A stretch of DNA of 64,000 nt from Pontiellaceae bacterium B12227 (GTDB lineage Bacteria > Verrucomicrobiota > Kiritimatiellia > Kiritimatiellales > Pontiellaceae): the NCBI GenBank assembly GCA_029432775.1, contig JAROAZ010000010.1, forward strand, positions 124,001 through 188,000, written 5' to 3'. Shown here one piece after another: positions 1-9,149 of this stretch. A model generated the notes under the pieces. The model was given only the letters and a program-made list of their open reading frames with translations. It had not been told where the DNA came from and searched no databases. Position 1 is the first letter of the stretch. Each line of letters begins with the position of its first letter. A program made the translations under genes and the position numbers.

Positions 1-1535
1 ATCAGGTCATAATCGATCAGACCGAAAAGCAGCATGCGGTTGATGAGGTCAAACTGTTCTTCCCGATGCGCCCGCTCGCGCCCGGTCTGGCTCGATGGGC
101 CATAGGCCAGCCAGAAGGACTCAATGGGATGGATCACGCCGACGCGCACCCGCGGACGGCCCTGCGTCATCATCAGGTTCACACGGGCGAAATGATCTTC
201 GACGACCGAATACTTCTGATACCAGGGGGACTGATATCCGATGGATGCGGGATAGTCGCGCTTGGCCTCCCCTTTCATCGAGACCCAGGTCAAATGATGC
301 ACCCGCAGGACCACGCCGAGCGCGGCCTGCCAGTCGCCCTGCGCTTTGTGGCCCTTGAAGTCATAATCCCAGTTGGTGACGCCATACAGTTCGCTCGTAA
401 TTCCGGGCGAGCCGTTCTGCCGCGCCACGCTTTGCGCCTGCTTGGCGGAGGTGTATTCAAAGTAGTCGTTAATGATGTCGATGCCGGGCCGATCGAACTC
501 AATGTAGGAGCGCATGGCTTCGCCCAGCGAGCCGGTCTGGCTTTCCAGCGTCGGTTCGTTCATCAGGTGCCCGGTGAAACTCAGTCTGTTTTCGCGGCAC
601 CAGGCCCCGATTGTTCCGGCATAATTGCGGGCAAAGAGTTCGGCGATGCAGTCGTGATAGCCATAGCGGTGAACCGAGGCTTTTCGTCCGGGAAGCTCCC
701 AGAAAATTTCCGGGAGCGCGTCTAGGAAATCGCACGAAGACCGGGCGGAAAATGCATCGAAGCACTCCTCGGTGAACGGGATAATCAGATCGCGCCGATC
801 TTCCGGCGAATTAAAATACTGTTTTTTGGCAAACTGCGGCTCATCGGTGAAAATGCCGGGAACGGTCTTGCCGAACTCATCCCCGACCGCCTCTTTATAG
901 CGCTCATGCGTCGAGCGGATAAAACATTCGGTTGCTTCCTTTTTGAGCGTATTAACATAGGCCTGCCCGTTAAACCATTCGGAGGAGGGAGCGGTTTCAA
1001 GATAGGCATACCAGCATTGCGACTGTTCAGGAACTTCCTCATCTTCGGAAAAGCGCCGGTATTCGACAAGGCATCCGTCTTTAAGCACGACCGCATAGCG
1101 GCTCAACAGCACTCCGTTTTCGGAGCGGGATGCCGCCGCATTGGGTATATTGCATTCCTCTTTCTCCACCGTTCCATACGGACGCTGGGTAAACAGAATA
1201 TACTTTGCTCTGTACTCCGGGTTTTCAGTTACCCGGCCGCCGCCGAATCCGGACGGCCAGCGGTCTTCATCATACAGCCAGGCCTTCATCCCGCGACGGG
1301 ATGCCTCGTCCACGCAGGCCCGCACCCGTACCATAAATTCATCACTCAGATACGGTACATTCATTCCGGTGCGGGAATGCATATGAAATCCGCCGATGCC
1401 CATCTCCTGAAAAATTCCGATCTGCCGCAGCAGCTCCTCCTCGTCGAGATCACAGTTCCAGGCCCAGAACGGCGCGCCGCGGTACTCGGCGGGCGGGTTG
1501 TCAAACAGAGCAGTATCAAACGCAGACGGTTTCAT
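1..1535 (-). CDS. GH106-like (alpha-L-rhamnosidase-type) glycosidase, 3' end cut by window edge
   Basis: The frame is open from the ATG at 1535 to base 1, giving the first ~511 residues. It is clearly a paralogue of the full-length protein at 22709-25657: both begin with a short leader, then G-x-P-F-W-x-W-N, G-G-F-x-M-H-S-R-T-G, W-L-Y-D-E-D-R-W-P-S-G and later G-I-F-T-D-E-P, S-E-L-Y-G and G-E-A-K-R-D-Y-P. These are features of the GH106-like alpha-L-rhamnosidase group, which releases rhamnose from polysaccharides. There is no signal peptide, so a cytoplasmic location is inferred. The start is supported by AAAGGG eight bases upstream. It follows the URO-D-like gene by 27 bases and is probably cotranscribed. 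The substrate is inferred from the family only; the C-terminal catalytic and beta-sandwich parts lie outside the window. Confidence 0.8.
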   Translation of the reverse strand, partial: MKPSAFDTALFDNPPAEYRGAPFWAWNCDLDEEELLRQIGIFQEMGIGGFHMHSRTGMNVPYLSDEFMVRVRACVDEASRRGMKAWLYDEDRWPSGFGGGRVTENPEYRAKYILFTQRPYGTVEKEECNIPNAAASRSENGVLLSRYAVVLKDGCLVEYRRFSEDEEVPEQSQCWYAYLETAPSSEWFNGQAYVNTLKKEATECFIRSTHERYKEAVGDEFGKTVPGIFTDEPQFAKKQYFNSPEDRRDLIIPFTEECFDAFSARSSCDFLDALPEIFWELPGRKASVHRYGYHDCIAELFARNYAGTIGAWCRENRLSFTGHLMNEPTLESQTGSLGEAMRSYIEFDRPGIDIINDYFEYTSAKQAQSVARQNGSPGITSELYGVTNWDYDFKGHKAQGDWQAALGVVLRVHHLTWVSMKGEAKRDYPASIGYQSPWYQKYSVVEDHFARVNLMMTQGRPRVRVGVIHPIESFWLAYGPSSQTGRERAHREEQFDLINRMLLFGLIDYDL

Positions 1536-1562
1536 TCGGTGCACCCTTTAATAAATTCCGGT

Positions 1563-2579
1563 TCAGGAGGTGATGCGATTCCACGCGGCGTATAGGGCCT
1601 GGATATTTTCCGGTTTGGCGCCGGGGCCGAACTCGCACTGTGCGATAACCCCACCCTGCGCATACAGCGATTCATACACCGATGCCACCGCGGCATTCAC
1701 TTCCTCCGGCGTTCCTTCGGGCAGAATGTGCTGCCGGTCCATCTCGCCCCAGAAGGTGATCTGCCCCTTGAACGCGGCGAGTTTTTCCGGTCCCATGCAG
1801 AAGATCTGGGAGTTGATTGCATCCAGCCCCAGCTCGATCAAGTCGGGAAGAATATCCAGAATATATCCATCCGAGTGCATAAAGATTTTTTTGCCGGCCG
1901 CATGGGCGAGGTCGATGTAATCCTTGTAAAGCGGTTTGAATACCCGGCGCCACATTTCCGGGTTGATCAACAGACTTTTCTGGGTTCCCCAATCGTCCAT
2001 GATGAACAGCGCATCCACATCCGTGCGGCTCCAGACCTCCAGCTCCTTCAGATGAAACTCGTGCATCTGTTTCATAAATGCGGTCAGCCCCTCCTCTTCC
2101 AGTGCCAGATCAACATATAGGTTTTCCGTTCCACGAATAAACTGCAGGCGTTCAAATGGACGCTGGCAGGCCCCTGCAATTACAAACTGATCCGTTGCTC
2201 CGCAGAAGGCGTTCACTTGCCCGACATCGACCGTAAGCGCCTCCTCGGGAAGATGTACCCGACGGGTATCCTCCCAGTCATCGACGATGGGCGTTTTAAC
2301 TTCGCCGATTATGCCGCTCTGCCGGTTTTCAAAAATACAGCCCCACTCGTCAATATAGGTGCCGACTTTAAACATGCCCCCCACGGTTCGCTCATTCACC
2401 GGACTGGTGAAATATCCGGGGGCATGCGCGATGTCCTCGGGGAACTCCTTAAGAAGCGCTTCACGGGAACCCGGATGGTTTTCATCAGCCCACGGCAGCA
2501 CCCACATCTGCCGAGGAACCCGTTCCCCCTCCGGAAGTTCGAAATCCAGTGTTGCATAAACCCGTTCTCGTGAAGTCAT
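1563..2579 (-). CDS. Uroporphyrinogen decarboxylase (URO-D) superfamily protein, MtaA-like
   Basis: A ~338-residue TIM-barrel protein of the URO-D superfamily, which includes haem-pathway decarboxylases and methylcobalamin:CoM methyltransferases. Family signs are the N-terminal S-R-E-R-V, the F-I-M-D-D-W-G strand, the run P-E-M-W-R-R-V-F-K-P-L-Y around residue 215 and the K-K-I-F-M-H-S-D-G strand. The corrinoid methyltransferases bind zinc through His-x-Cys and a later Cys; here the strand reads H-S-D-G, so the His-x-Cys pair is not present and zinc-dependent methyl transfer is doubtful. An ATG at 2600 is in frame, but the GGAAAGGA stretch just before the ATG at 2579 looks like the ribosome site, so I chose 2579. 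It lies between a multidomain secreted protein and a rhamnosidase, suggesting glycan-linked metabolism rather than haem synthesis. The true reaction is unknown. Confidence 0.8.
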   Translation of the reverse strand: MTSRERVYATLDFELPEGERVPRQMWVLPWADENHPGSREALLKEFPEDIAHAPGYFTSPVNERTVGGMFKVGTYIDEWGCIFENRQSGIIGEVKTPIVDDWEDTRRVHLPEEALTVDVGQVNAFCGATDQFVIAGACQRPFERLQFIRGTENLYVDLALEEEGLTAFMKQMHEFHLKELEVWSRTDVDALFIMDDWGTQKSLLINPEMWRRVFKPLYKDYIDLAHAAGKKIFMHSDGYILDILPDLIELGLDAINSQIFCMGPEKLAAFKGQITFWGEMDRQHILPEGTPEEVNAAVASVYESLYAQGGVIAQCEFGPGAKPENIQALYAAWNRITS

Positions 2580-2623
2580 TGCGATTCCTTTCCTTTTCAT
2601 TTCGTTTCTCGGATCAAATATTC

Positions 2624-5600
2624 CTACTTAATGCGCAACCGGATAAACTGCTCGCTCTTGATTTCAGTGAAAATACGGTTGGTGACCGTATTGAATTCCG
2701 AATCCAGCACACCGATGCCCACCATCTCGACACCGTTGGTTGTCCAGCCCCCCGGCACCAGATTGGTGGACACCTCCACCGTGTAGCCCACGCCGCTGTT
2801 TACCGAACTGCGTTCGGCATGCACGTGTTCGAACCAGTTGGACGCGTTTCCAAAGGTTGGGAGGTGGCCGCGATCCGCACGGCTGGTTGGGTTCCCGCCC
2901 ACTCCGTACTCGTAGATGTTCGACAACCCGTCGTGGTCGTCGTCGCCGGTTTTTCCCTCCGAGAGGTTGTAGTCTGCCGCCCACTGTTCATAGAAGCCGT
3001 TGGGCACATCAATAAAATCCGCATCCTCATCGACGTCGGGAATGCCGTCGTCGTCCAGATCGCCATCGGACGCCCTGATCCAGTCGATCCCGAACTGCGC
3101 GCCGGCCATGTTGACTGGATCAATCCGCAGGTTGACGATGGTCTGTTCAATCCAATCTGCATGGGTGGAGAGCGGGACGATGATTGCCTGCCAGGTGTTC
3201 GAGGTCGAGGTGTACGCAGCGTCAACCCGCCGGGCGGCGGCAAACGCCGGAGCACTGGAATGCCCCCAGAAGACCTGTAGGATTCCCGCCGCGCTCGACT
3301 TGAGCTTAATCACTATTTGCGGAACACGGTCGGACTCGAACAGGAACCCGTCCTGCCTCAGCTGCGGATCGCCCGAACTCGTCGTGCCGGTGAGCGCCCC
3401 GTCGGCTACGGCCTGGTTTGTGATGTTGGCAAAGCCGCTCCACCCCTCGAACCAGCCAGCCGTGTTGAATTCAAACGCGAGGTCGCCCGCATTACGCGGA
3501 TCGCGGCCGGCGGAGGTTTCAGTGGCGTCGGTCATACCGTCGCCATCGGTGTCGGGATCAGCGTTAACGGTCAGCAAAAATGAATTAGTCGAGCTGAGCC
3601 CGCCATCGTCCACCACCAGCGAGATGGTGGCGGTTCCGGTTTGGCCGGGGGACGGGATGAGGGTCACGTTGCGGTTGGCGCCGCTGCCGCCAAAAACAAA
3701 ATTCCCGTTCGGCACCAGTACCGGATTAGAGGAAAAACCGCTGACGCCCAGTGACGCGGCTTGCGTTTCTGCGTCGCCGACAATAAACGCAATATTCGAG
3801 GCCGTGTTTTCATTGAGGGTCACATCAGGCAGATAGCCCAACGAAGGCTGCGTGTTAGTGGAAACCACGGTGATGATCCCGGCGTCCCCGACCAGGTACG
3901 CCTGATGGGCGGCGGTGAAGTTGGTGTAGGCATAGGTTCCCGGCGGGATGGCGGTTCCTCCCATAACCAGCGAAGTAAGCGCCACATTCTCGTCGTTTGC
4001 ATAGCTGCCCGTGCCGGACAGGTTCAAACCGAACGAAGCGTTCTCTACGGGGATGGCCGGAAGATTCAGAATCCCATTGGCCGCCACATTGAAGATTCCG
4101 GAAAATCCTAGTGTATTGATCGTGGATTGAAATTCGACATCCGAACCGTTCGAGTCCGTTCCCGCAATATCGATCGTCCCGTTTCCAGCCAGCGATCCGT
4201 TCCTGAAGCTCACGTCCCGGCCGACGTTCGCTCCGCCCGATTTCAACGTCCCGCTGTTGAGCGTAAATTGCTGGCCGCTTAGATTCATGATGAGCCCCAG
4301 ATTGTTACCCATGTAGATCTCTCCACCATTCAACACCAGCCTGTTCAGGGTCAGGCTGGCCCCGGCCTTTCCAGGGACGAACCGGCCGCCGGCCTGCACC
4401 TCGAAGGTGCCGCCGTGGAACACGGCCGTGTTGGTGGCCGACATGTTGATCGTCTGGCTTCCGCTTTGCCATGTCCGGGTATCGCCTTCGACCGGCGCGA
4501 GCGTTCCACCCCACGTTGCGGCGTCGTTGATGTCGCCGGCGGCCGCGGCGGTCACGGCGGCGAGCGGCAGTACCGTCAGCTGGAACGAACTGGTCATGTT
4601 GGTGATGCCGTCGCCGGCGGAGAAGGTAATCGTCGTGCTGCCCGTCTGTCCCTGCAGCGGGGTGATCGAAACCACGCGGTCAAATCCCTTGCCGCTGATG
4701 CGAAGGCCGGAGTTGGGGACGATCGCGGGATTTGAGGACGCTGCACTGACGGCCAGCGCACCGGCGTTGGTTTCGGCTTTGCCGACCACAAAGGGAACTG
4801 CGAGGGTCGTATCGGCGACCATTTCCTGGTCGTACACATCGCTGACAAACAGCGAGGTACCATTGGTCGCCAGCGACTGGATCACCCAGCGCTGCTGGTG
4901 GGAGAGCGTATCGAAATCACTTTCAGGCGTGTGCTTTCCATCGGGCCAGGCTCCCTGGCGCATATAGATGATGTCGTCCGAACGATAATCAACACCGGCC
5001 GCCAGCATTTCCGACCAGAGATACTGATACGTGCGCTGTGTTCGCGGCAGGTCGGTATAGGTGGATGCACCGCCGCCCATGAACACGAAGGCGATTTTAC
5101 CGTTGTCGGCCGTCCATTGGGAGATCGCCGCCATGGCCGTGATGACCCCCTGCCGCTCACCCGGCTCGTGGTCGCCGATGTGGCACTCGACGCCGACTCC
5201 GTCGAATAATTTCAGATGCTCTTTTTCGGACTCGCTCATGATCGGGAAATTGGACGCACTGCCGGCGCCCCAGGCTCCGCTCCCAGCCCCCAGCAGCTGA
5301 ATGATTTTCAAGGAGTCCTTGCAGTTCAGCGGCGGATCGGCCGTGGCCACCGCGTTGCGCACGGCGGCAATCTCATCTACCGAGAGAATGCGGTAGTCGA
5401 TCGGGAATGCGCCGCCGGGCGTATCCGTCTTTTTCCAATCCTCGCGATAGAGGAAAACCCCGGCGACCTCCATGCCGTAATTCTCGTAGGTCCGCAGGCG
5501 GCTGAGCACCCGGCTCCCGTCGAAAGAACCGCCCAAATCATACATTCCAATTTCAACCCAGGCCGTTTTCGTGTCGAACAGATCCTGCATCGCCTGGGTG

Positions 5601-5788
5601 GGCTTGCCGTCGTAGTGCATATAATCCATGTTGCTTTTGCAGACCGGATAGCTGTCGGGGAATCCGGAATACTGGCCGTCATCACCGGCCAGGCGCATCA
5701 TCACCTTGGCGGCGAAGACCTCCGGGCCGGAAAGTGCTGTTGCCAACACAAGCATGGCCCTGATCAGACCCCATATTACTTTTGTCAT
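2624..5788 (-). CDS. Large secreted multidomain protein with unrecognised TIM-barrel-like domain, Ig-like, beta-strand, LamG and TSP3-like modules
   Basis: 1054 residues with a signal peptide (residues 1-26, ending V-F-A-A-K). Residues ~27-325 form a domain I cannot assign; its alternating strands (W-V-E-I-G-M-Y-D, V-A-G-V-F-L-Y-R-E-D, L-K-I-I-Q-L-L-G, F-D-G-V-G-V-E-C-H-I-G-D, I-A-F-V-F-M-G-G-G) suggest a TIM barrel. Next come an Ig/cadherin-like domain (~325-405), an autotransporter-like beta-strand module (~410-640, opening G-D-I-N-D-A-A-T-W-G-G), a second Ig-like domain, a D-x-D-x-D-G calcium-type repeat (~745), a LamG-like sandwich, two more calcium-type repeats, and a C-terminal module ending F-I-R-L-R-I-K. 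It is a paralogue of the protein at 47946-50255. Its place among glycosidases and sulfatases suggests extracellular glycan binding or cleavage, but no activity can be asserted. Confidence 0.75.
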   Translation of the reverse strand: MTKVIWGLIRAMLVLATALSGPEVFAAKVMMRLAGDDGQYSGFPDSYPVCKSNMDYMHYDGKPTQAMQDLFDTKTAWVEIGMYDLGGSFDGSRVLSRLRTYENYGMEVAGVFLYREDWKKTDTPGGAFPIDYRILSVDEIAAVRNAVATADPPLNCKDSLKIIQLLGAGSGAWGAGSASNFPIMSESEKEHLKLFDGVGVECHIGDHEPGERQGVITAMAAISQWTADNGKIAFVFMGGGASTYTDLPRTQRTYQYLWSEMLAAGVDYRSDDIIYMRQGAWPDGKHTPESDFDTLSHQQRWVIQSLATNGTSLFVSDVYDQEMVADTTLAVPFVVGKAETNAGALAVSAASSNPAIVPNSGLRISGKGFDRVVSITPLQGQTGSTTITFSAGDGITNMTSSFQLTVLPLAAVTAAAAGDINDAATWGGTLAPVEGDTRTWQSGSQTINMSATNTAVFHGGTFEVQAGGRFVPGKAGASLTLNRLVLNGGEIYMGNNLGLIMNLSGQQFTLNSGTLKSGGANVGRDVSFRNGSLAGNGTIDIAGTDSNGSDVEFQSTINTLGFSGIFNVAANGILNLPAIPVENASFGLNLSGTGSYANDENVALTSLVMGGTAIPPGTYAYTNFTAAHQAYLVGDAGIITVVSTNTQPSLGYLPDVTLNENTASNIAFIVGDAETQAASLGVSGFSSNPVLVPNGNFVFGGSGANRNVTLIPSPGQTGTATISLVVDDGGLSSTNSFLLTVNADPDTDGDGMTDATETSAGRDPRNAGDLAFEFNTAGWFEGWSGFANITNQAVADGALTGTTSSGDPQLRQDGFLFESDRVPQIVIKLKSSAAGILQVFWGHSSAPAFAAARRVDAAYTSTSNTWQAIIVPLSTHADWIEQTIVNLRIDPVNMAGAQFGIDWIRASDGDLDDDGIPDVDEDADFIDVPNGFYEQWAADYNLSEGKTGDDDHDGLSNIYEYGVGGNPTSRADRGHLPTFGNASNWFEHVHAERSSVNSGVGYTVEVSTNLVPGGWTTNGVEMVGIGVLDSEFNTVTNRIFTEIKSEQFIRLRIK

Positions 5789-5875
5789 ATTTCTTATCTC
5801 ATCAACTTCTGGTTGGTTCCGTTTTACCGCGGCAAGGTCGCGCTACCGCGTGCGCTAGGGCCACACTGCATTTAC

Positions 5876-7576
5876 TCACTCTCCGGCTTCGAGTTCCATC
5901 ACCAGCTGTGGTGCATAGGCGCTGTCGTCGCTATAGAAACGGACACCGGAGCCGTCGTCGTCAAGCGCGTCGTTTTTAACCTGGATATAAAAGAGCGCAT
6001 TGGTTGGTCCAGCCTCCCGCAACGCCTCCAGTGCATCGATGGTTCTTGATTCGAGTGCGATATCGTACCACGTCGAATCGAGCCAGTTTCCATCGGGCCC
6101 GAAGGTTGTCAGCGTACTAGTCACGCCACTGTCGCGGGCGTTGAACAGAGGGGCATCCGCATTTGCCGAGTTTTTCCAGGGGGTGCCGTCAGACTGACTG
6201 TTAAAGGTCGCAGATGACTCGGCGAAAGCGGCATTGTTGCTGGACATAACCATCACCTGCACCTTGACATTGGCGTTGGTTCCCCAGGCCGATGGGGTCG
6301 CGGCACTGTACGATTTCAGCCGCAATCGCGCATCGAGAACCGGGTGCGAGGGCAACCCGAATTCCATGAGTCCGTACTGGGCACTCGTTGAGGCGAGCGC
6401 ACCGCGCACCCCCATATGCTCCCGACCGTCAAAGTTGGCATCCGGCTGTCCGCCGACCACATTCGTGCAGTTGTCCGTAACTTTGGTCTCGAGTTCAGGA
6501 ATCGGCCCCGTTGCCTCAATACTGAACACATTCCGGACCACGTCGGCATAAATCCGGTGCATGAAATCGTTGGGATGGTTGATGTTGTTGCCGCTGATAT
6601 CCTGGAACTTCTTGCGCTCGACAATCGGGCGCGAAACCGCCCCGACATCGACGAAGGCGATGTTGTCGTAGGCGGAATACAGCTCGAAGAGCGCATTACG
6701 GGCCTGTGCACGCAACGCATAGTTGGCGTTTACAAAATCGGGGTTGGGTGAAAATTCGGCAACCAGCACGATGCTGACATTGGGGTTGGCTATGCGCAGT
6801 GCCTCAATCATTAACTCCGTATTTTCCTTGTAGTCGGCGGTTGGCACGCTTTGCGACGAATCGTTCATCCCGAAAGCAAGGACGACCAGGTTGGGGTCGG
6901 TATCGATGACCTGCTGAATGTTCTCAAGGCCCCAGCTACTCATTTTCCCACCCACCGCCAGATTCGTATAATGAATCTGATCATAACCGTAGCGGGCTTT
7001 GAGATCGTCGACGACCCGCATTGGATAGGACGGAGCGAAAGGTTCCGCGCCGGTTCCCAGCGAGGAGGCCTGCGCCCCGACTGTGATGCTGTCGCCATAG
7101 AAGGTGACGTTCAGCGGAATCTGCGCCTGCATTCTGCTCAAGGCGACGGTCAGCTTCGACGACCAGACATCTTCCATCAGTGCAGCAAGCGAATTGGTGT
7201 GCGTATAGGTAACCACGACATCATAGGCGTTGTGTTTCCAGACTCCACCGGGGGAATAAAAAACCGCCCCACCGGCATCCGTGAAACGATAGAACGTATC
7301 GTCTTTCTCTCGGGCATAGTAATCCAGCACCGGAATGTCCGAATCCGGAGTCAGCGTAATCAGGCCGTCCGCCCCAACGGAGTAGTCGATCCCCTCCTCG
7401 AACGTCTGCGTTCCGTTGGCCCGCTTGACACTCAGTACGTCCACCGGAGCAAACAGCAATTGGGCGCTGCGCGGCTGCAGGTCGGAACAGAACACCACCG
7501 ACTCATCCTCCATGGTCTGCAGGGCGGCATCCGCCTGTTCTGCAAACGCAAAAATAAATGCCATGATCCATTCCAT
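5876..7576 (-). CDS. SGNH/GDSL-type esterase with C-terminal DNRLRE-like module
   Basis: 566 residues. The SGNH hydrolase blocks are visible: F-Y-G-D-S-I-T with the nucleophile Ser near residue 163, block II glycine in N-L-A-V-G-G, block III A-F-G-M-N-D, and block V H-P-N-D-F-M-H with the Asp/His pair. Such enzymes remove acetyl or other ester groups from sugars. After about residue 370 the chain changes to a beta-rich segment (D-A-R-L-R-L-K-S-Y then a long run of strands) that resembles DNRLRE-type carbohydrate-binding modules. The start is supported by GAGGAG before ATG. The first 20 residues are hydrophobic but lack the usual positive N-terminus, so export is not certain. It sits in the minus-strand run with two sulfatases, consistent with removing esters from a decorated polysaccharide. 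Confidence 0.8.
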   Translation of the reverse strand: MEWIMAFIFAFAEQADAALQTMEDESVVFCSDLQPRSAQLLFAPVDVLSVKRANGTQTFEEGIDYSVGADGLITLTPDSDIPVLDYYAREKDDTFYRFTDAGGAVFYSPGGVWKHNAYDVVVTYTHTNSLAALMEDVWSSKLTVALSRMQAQIPLNVTFYGDSITVGAQASSLGTGAEPFAPSYPMRVVDDLKARYGYDQIHYTNLAVGGKMSSWGLENIQQVIDTDPNLVVLAFGMNDSSQSVPTADYKENTELMIEALRIANPNVSIVLVAEFSPNPDFVNANYALRAQARNALFELYSAYDNIAFVDVGAVSRPIVERKKFQDISGNNINHPNDFMHRIYADVVRNVFSIEATGPIPELETKVTDNCTNVVGGQPDANFDGREHMGVRGALASTSAQYGLMEFGLPSHPVLDARLRLKSYSAATPSAWGTNANVKVQVMVMSSNNAAFAESSATFNSQSDGTPWKNSANADAPLFNARDSGVTSTLTTFGPDGNWLDSTWYDIALESRTIDALEALREAGPTNALFYIQVKNDALDDDGSGVRFYSDDSAYAPQLVMELEAGE

Positions 7577-7615
7577 CAGAATCTCCTCGCTACTTCGTCC
7601 CGAAACCCGGTTGGG

Positions 7616-9118
7616 TTATTTCATGATCAACTCGCCGCCGGTCGACACCTCCGGACGGGGATCTTGCGGCGGGAGTGCTGGATCAAAATCGGGATTGGGA
7701 GTCGGCATCAAGGCGTCGCAGTCATCCAGCCAATCGAGCAGCTCTTTTTTCATCGCTTCTGTTTTTTCCGGCATCCCGGCCGCCAGATTTCTGGTTTCGC
7801 CGAGGTCGTTTTGGAGGTCGTAGAGCTCGCATCCCCGGCCATAGAAATAGATGAGTTTATAGTTCCCTTTCCGTATGGCGGACGCAGGCCAGCCCCAATG
7901 CGGATAGTGCCAGCATAGCGTGTCTCTCGCCAGCGACTCGCCCTTGAGCAGCGGCAGTAAACTCCGCCCATCGAGCAGTTCGGGGGCGTCCGGGGAAATC
8001 CCGGTCAGCTCAAGAATCGTCGGCAGGATATCGGTGGTAATCACCGGTTCGCTGATGGTCCGGGCCGGTGCGGAGCCGGGCACATAGCAAAACGCCGGCA
8101 CACGGATGCCGCCCTCGTAGAGCCAGGCTTTTTCTCCGCGCAGCGGGGAAACCCGGGTCAGGCGCTGGCCGTTAACCTTGCGTCCCTTTCCTCTTTTCGT
8201 ATGCCGATCAAAGACAACCGGCCCATTGTCGGCCCAGAAAAGTATGGCTGTATGATCCGCCACGCCCGCTTTTTCCAGCGAGGTCACTACACGGCCGACC
8301 AGATCGTCCAGCCCTTTCAGCAGCGCCGCGTATTTCAGGGAAACATCCGTTGGCGCGCCTTTGCTCTTATTCACAAAATACTGGAGGTTTTCCGGGATCG
8401 GTTCGTACGGGCCGTGAACCGAATAGGGCGTCAAATACAGAAAGAAGGGATCGGAGCGATGATCCGTAATGAATGCTTCGGCCTCCCGGCCGATCCGGTA
8501 CGTTAAATGTTCGCCCGGTACAACGTTCGGATAATTCACAGGATCATACGGCGGATGATAGGAGCACCAGCCGCTGTCCTTCGTCGCACCGAGCGTCACG
8601 TCGAACCCCTGCTCTTCGGGCATGGTACCACCAAAGGCCAAATGCCATTTACCGATGCAGGCCGTGGCATATCCCTGCTGTTTCACATACTCGGCAATCG
8701 TTTTTTCCGAAGACGGAAGTCCCAGCGGCGTGAGCGGCGGCTTATACGGTGAACAGGCCGGCCAGGGTGCCTTCATTTCGCCGAAGCCTCCGTTTCTCTT
8801 CGTCCGCTCTTCCATTCTGGGCGTTCCTGCATTGGTGATTCCGGTGCGGGCCGGCGACTTGCCGCTAAGGAGTGCAGCACGGGTCGGCGAACAGACCGCA
8901 CCGTCCGAATAGGCGTTGGAAAAGATCATGCCTCGTTCAGCCAACCGGTCAATATTGGGCGTTTCAAAAAAAACAGCGCCGTTGTATCCTACATCCTTCC
9001 ATCCGAGATCATCGGCAACAATCACCACAACATTCATCGGCTTTGCCTGGATGGCAGCTGCCGCTCCACCCGCCACCAGGATGGCGGCCGCGAACGCTCC
9101 TCTGCTCATAATATTCAT
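7616..9118 (-). CDS. Secreted sulfatase, arylsulfatase A-like (S1 family)
   Basis: About 500 residues with a signal peptide ending around A-A-I-Q-A-K. The formylglycine motif C-S-P-T-R has its Cys at residue 76 and is followed by A-A-L-L-S-G-K. The N-terminal metal site V-A-D-D-L-G and the second metal-binding stretch F-W-A-D-N-G-P are intact. S1 sulfatases hydrolyse sulfate esters after a maturase converts the Cys to formylglycine; no maturase gene is in this window. An upstream ATG at 9136 is in frame, but GGAACGGG sits before the ATG at 9118 and the signal peptide reads best from there. The gene is 31 bases downstream of another sulfatase and probably shares its transcript. Confidence 0.92.
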   Translation of the reverse strand: MNIMSRGAFAAAILVAGGAAAAIQAKPMNVVVIVADDLGWKDVGYNGAVFFETPNIDRLAERGMIFSNAYSDGAVCSPTRAALLSGKSPARTGITNAGTPRMEERTKRNGGFGEMKAPWPACSPYKPPLTPLGLPSSEKTIAEYVKQQGYATACIGKWHLAFGGTMPEEQGFDVTLGATKDSGWCSYHPPYDPVNYPNVVPGEHLTYRIGREAEAFITDHRSDPFFLYLTPYSVHGPYEPIPENLQYFVNKSKGAPTDVSLKYAALLKGLDDLVGRVVTSLEKAGVADHTAILFWADNGPVVFDRHTKRGKGRKVNGQRLTRVSPLRGEKAWLYEGGIRVPAFCYVPGSAPARTISEPVITTDILPTILELTGISPDAPELLDGRSLLPLLKGESLARDTLCWHYPHWGWPASAIRKGNYKLIYFYGRGCELYDLQNDLGETRNLAAGMPEKTEAMKKELLDWLDDCDALMPTPNPDFDPALPPQDPRPEVSTGGELIMK

Positions 9119-9149
9119 AGTAGAACCCGTTCCCATACAACTGCTGTAT

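Noticed and set aside
5789..5875. GC-rich repeats (CCGCGG, GCGC) upstream of the multidomain protein as a hairpin or operator
   Set aside because: No consistent stem could be drawn and no U-tract follows.
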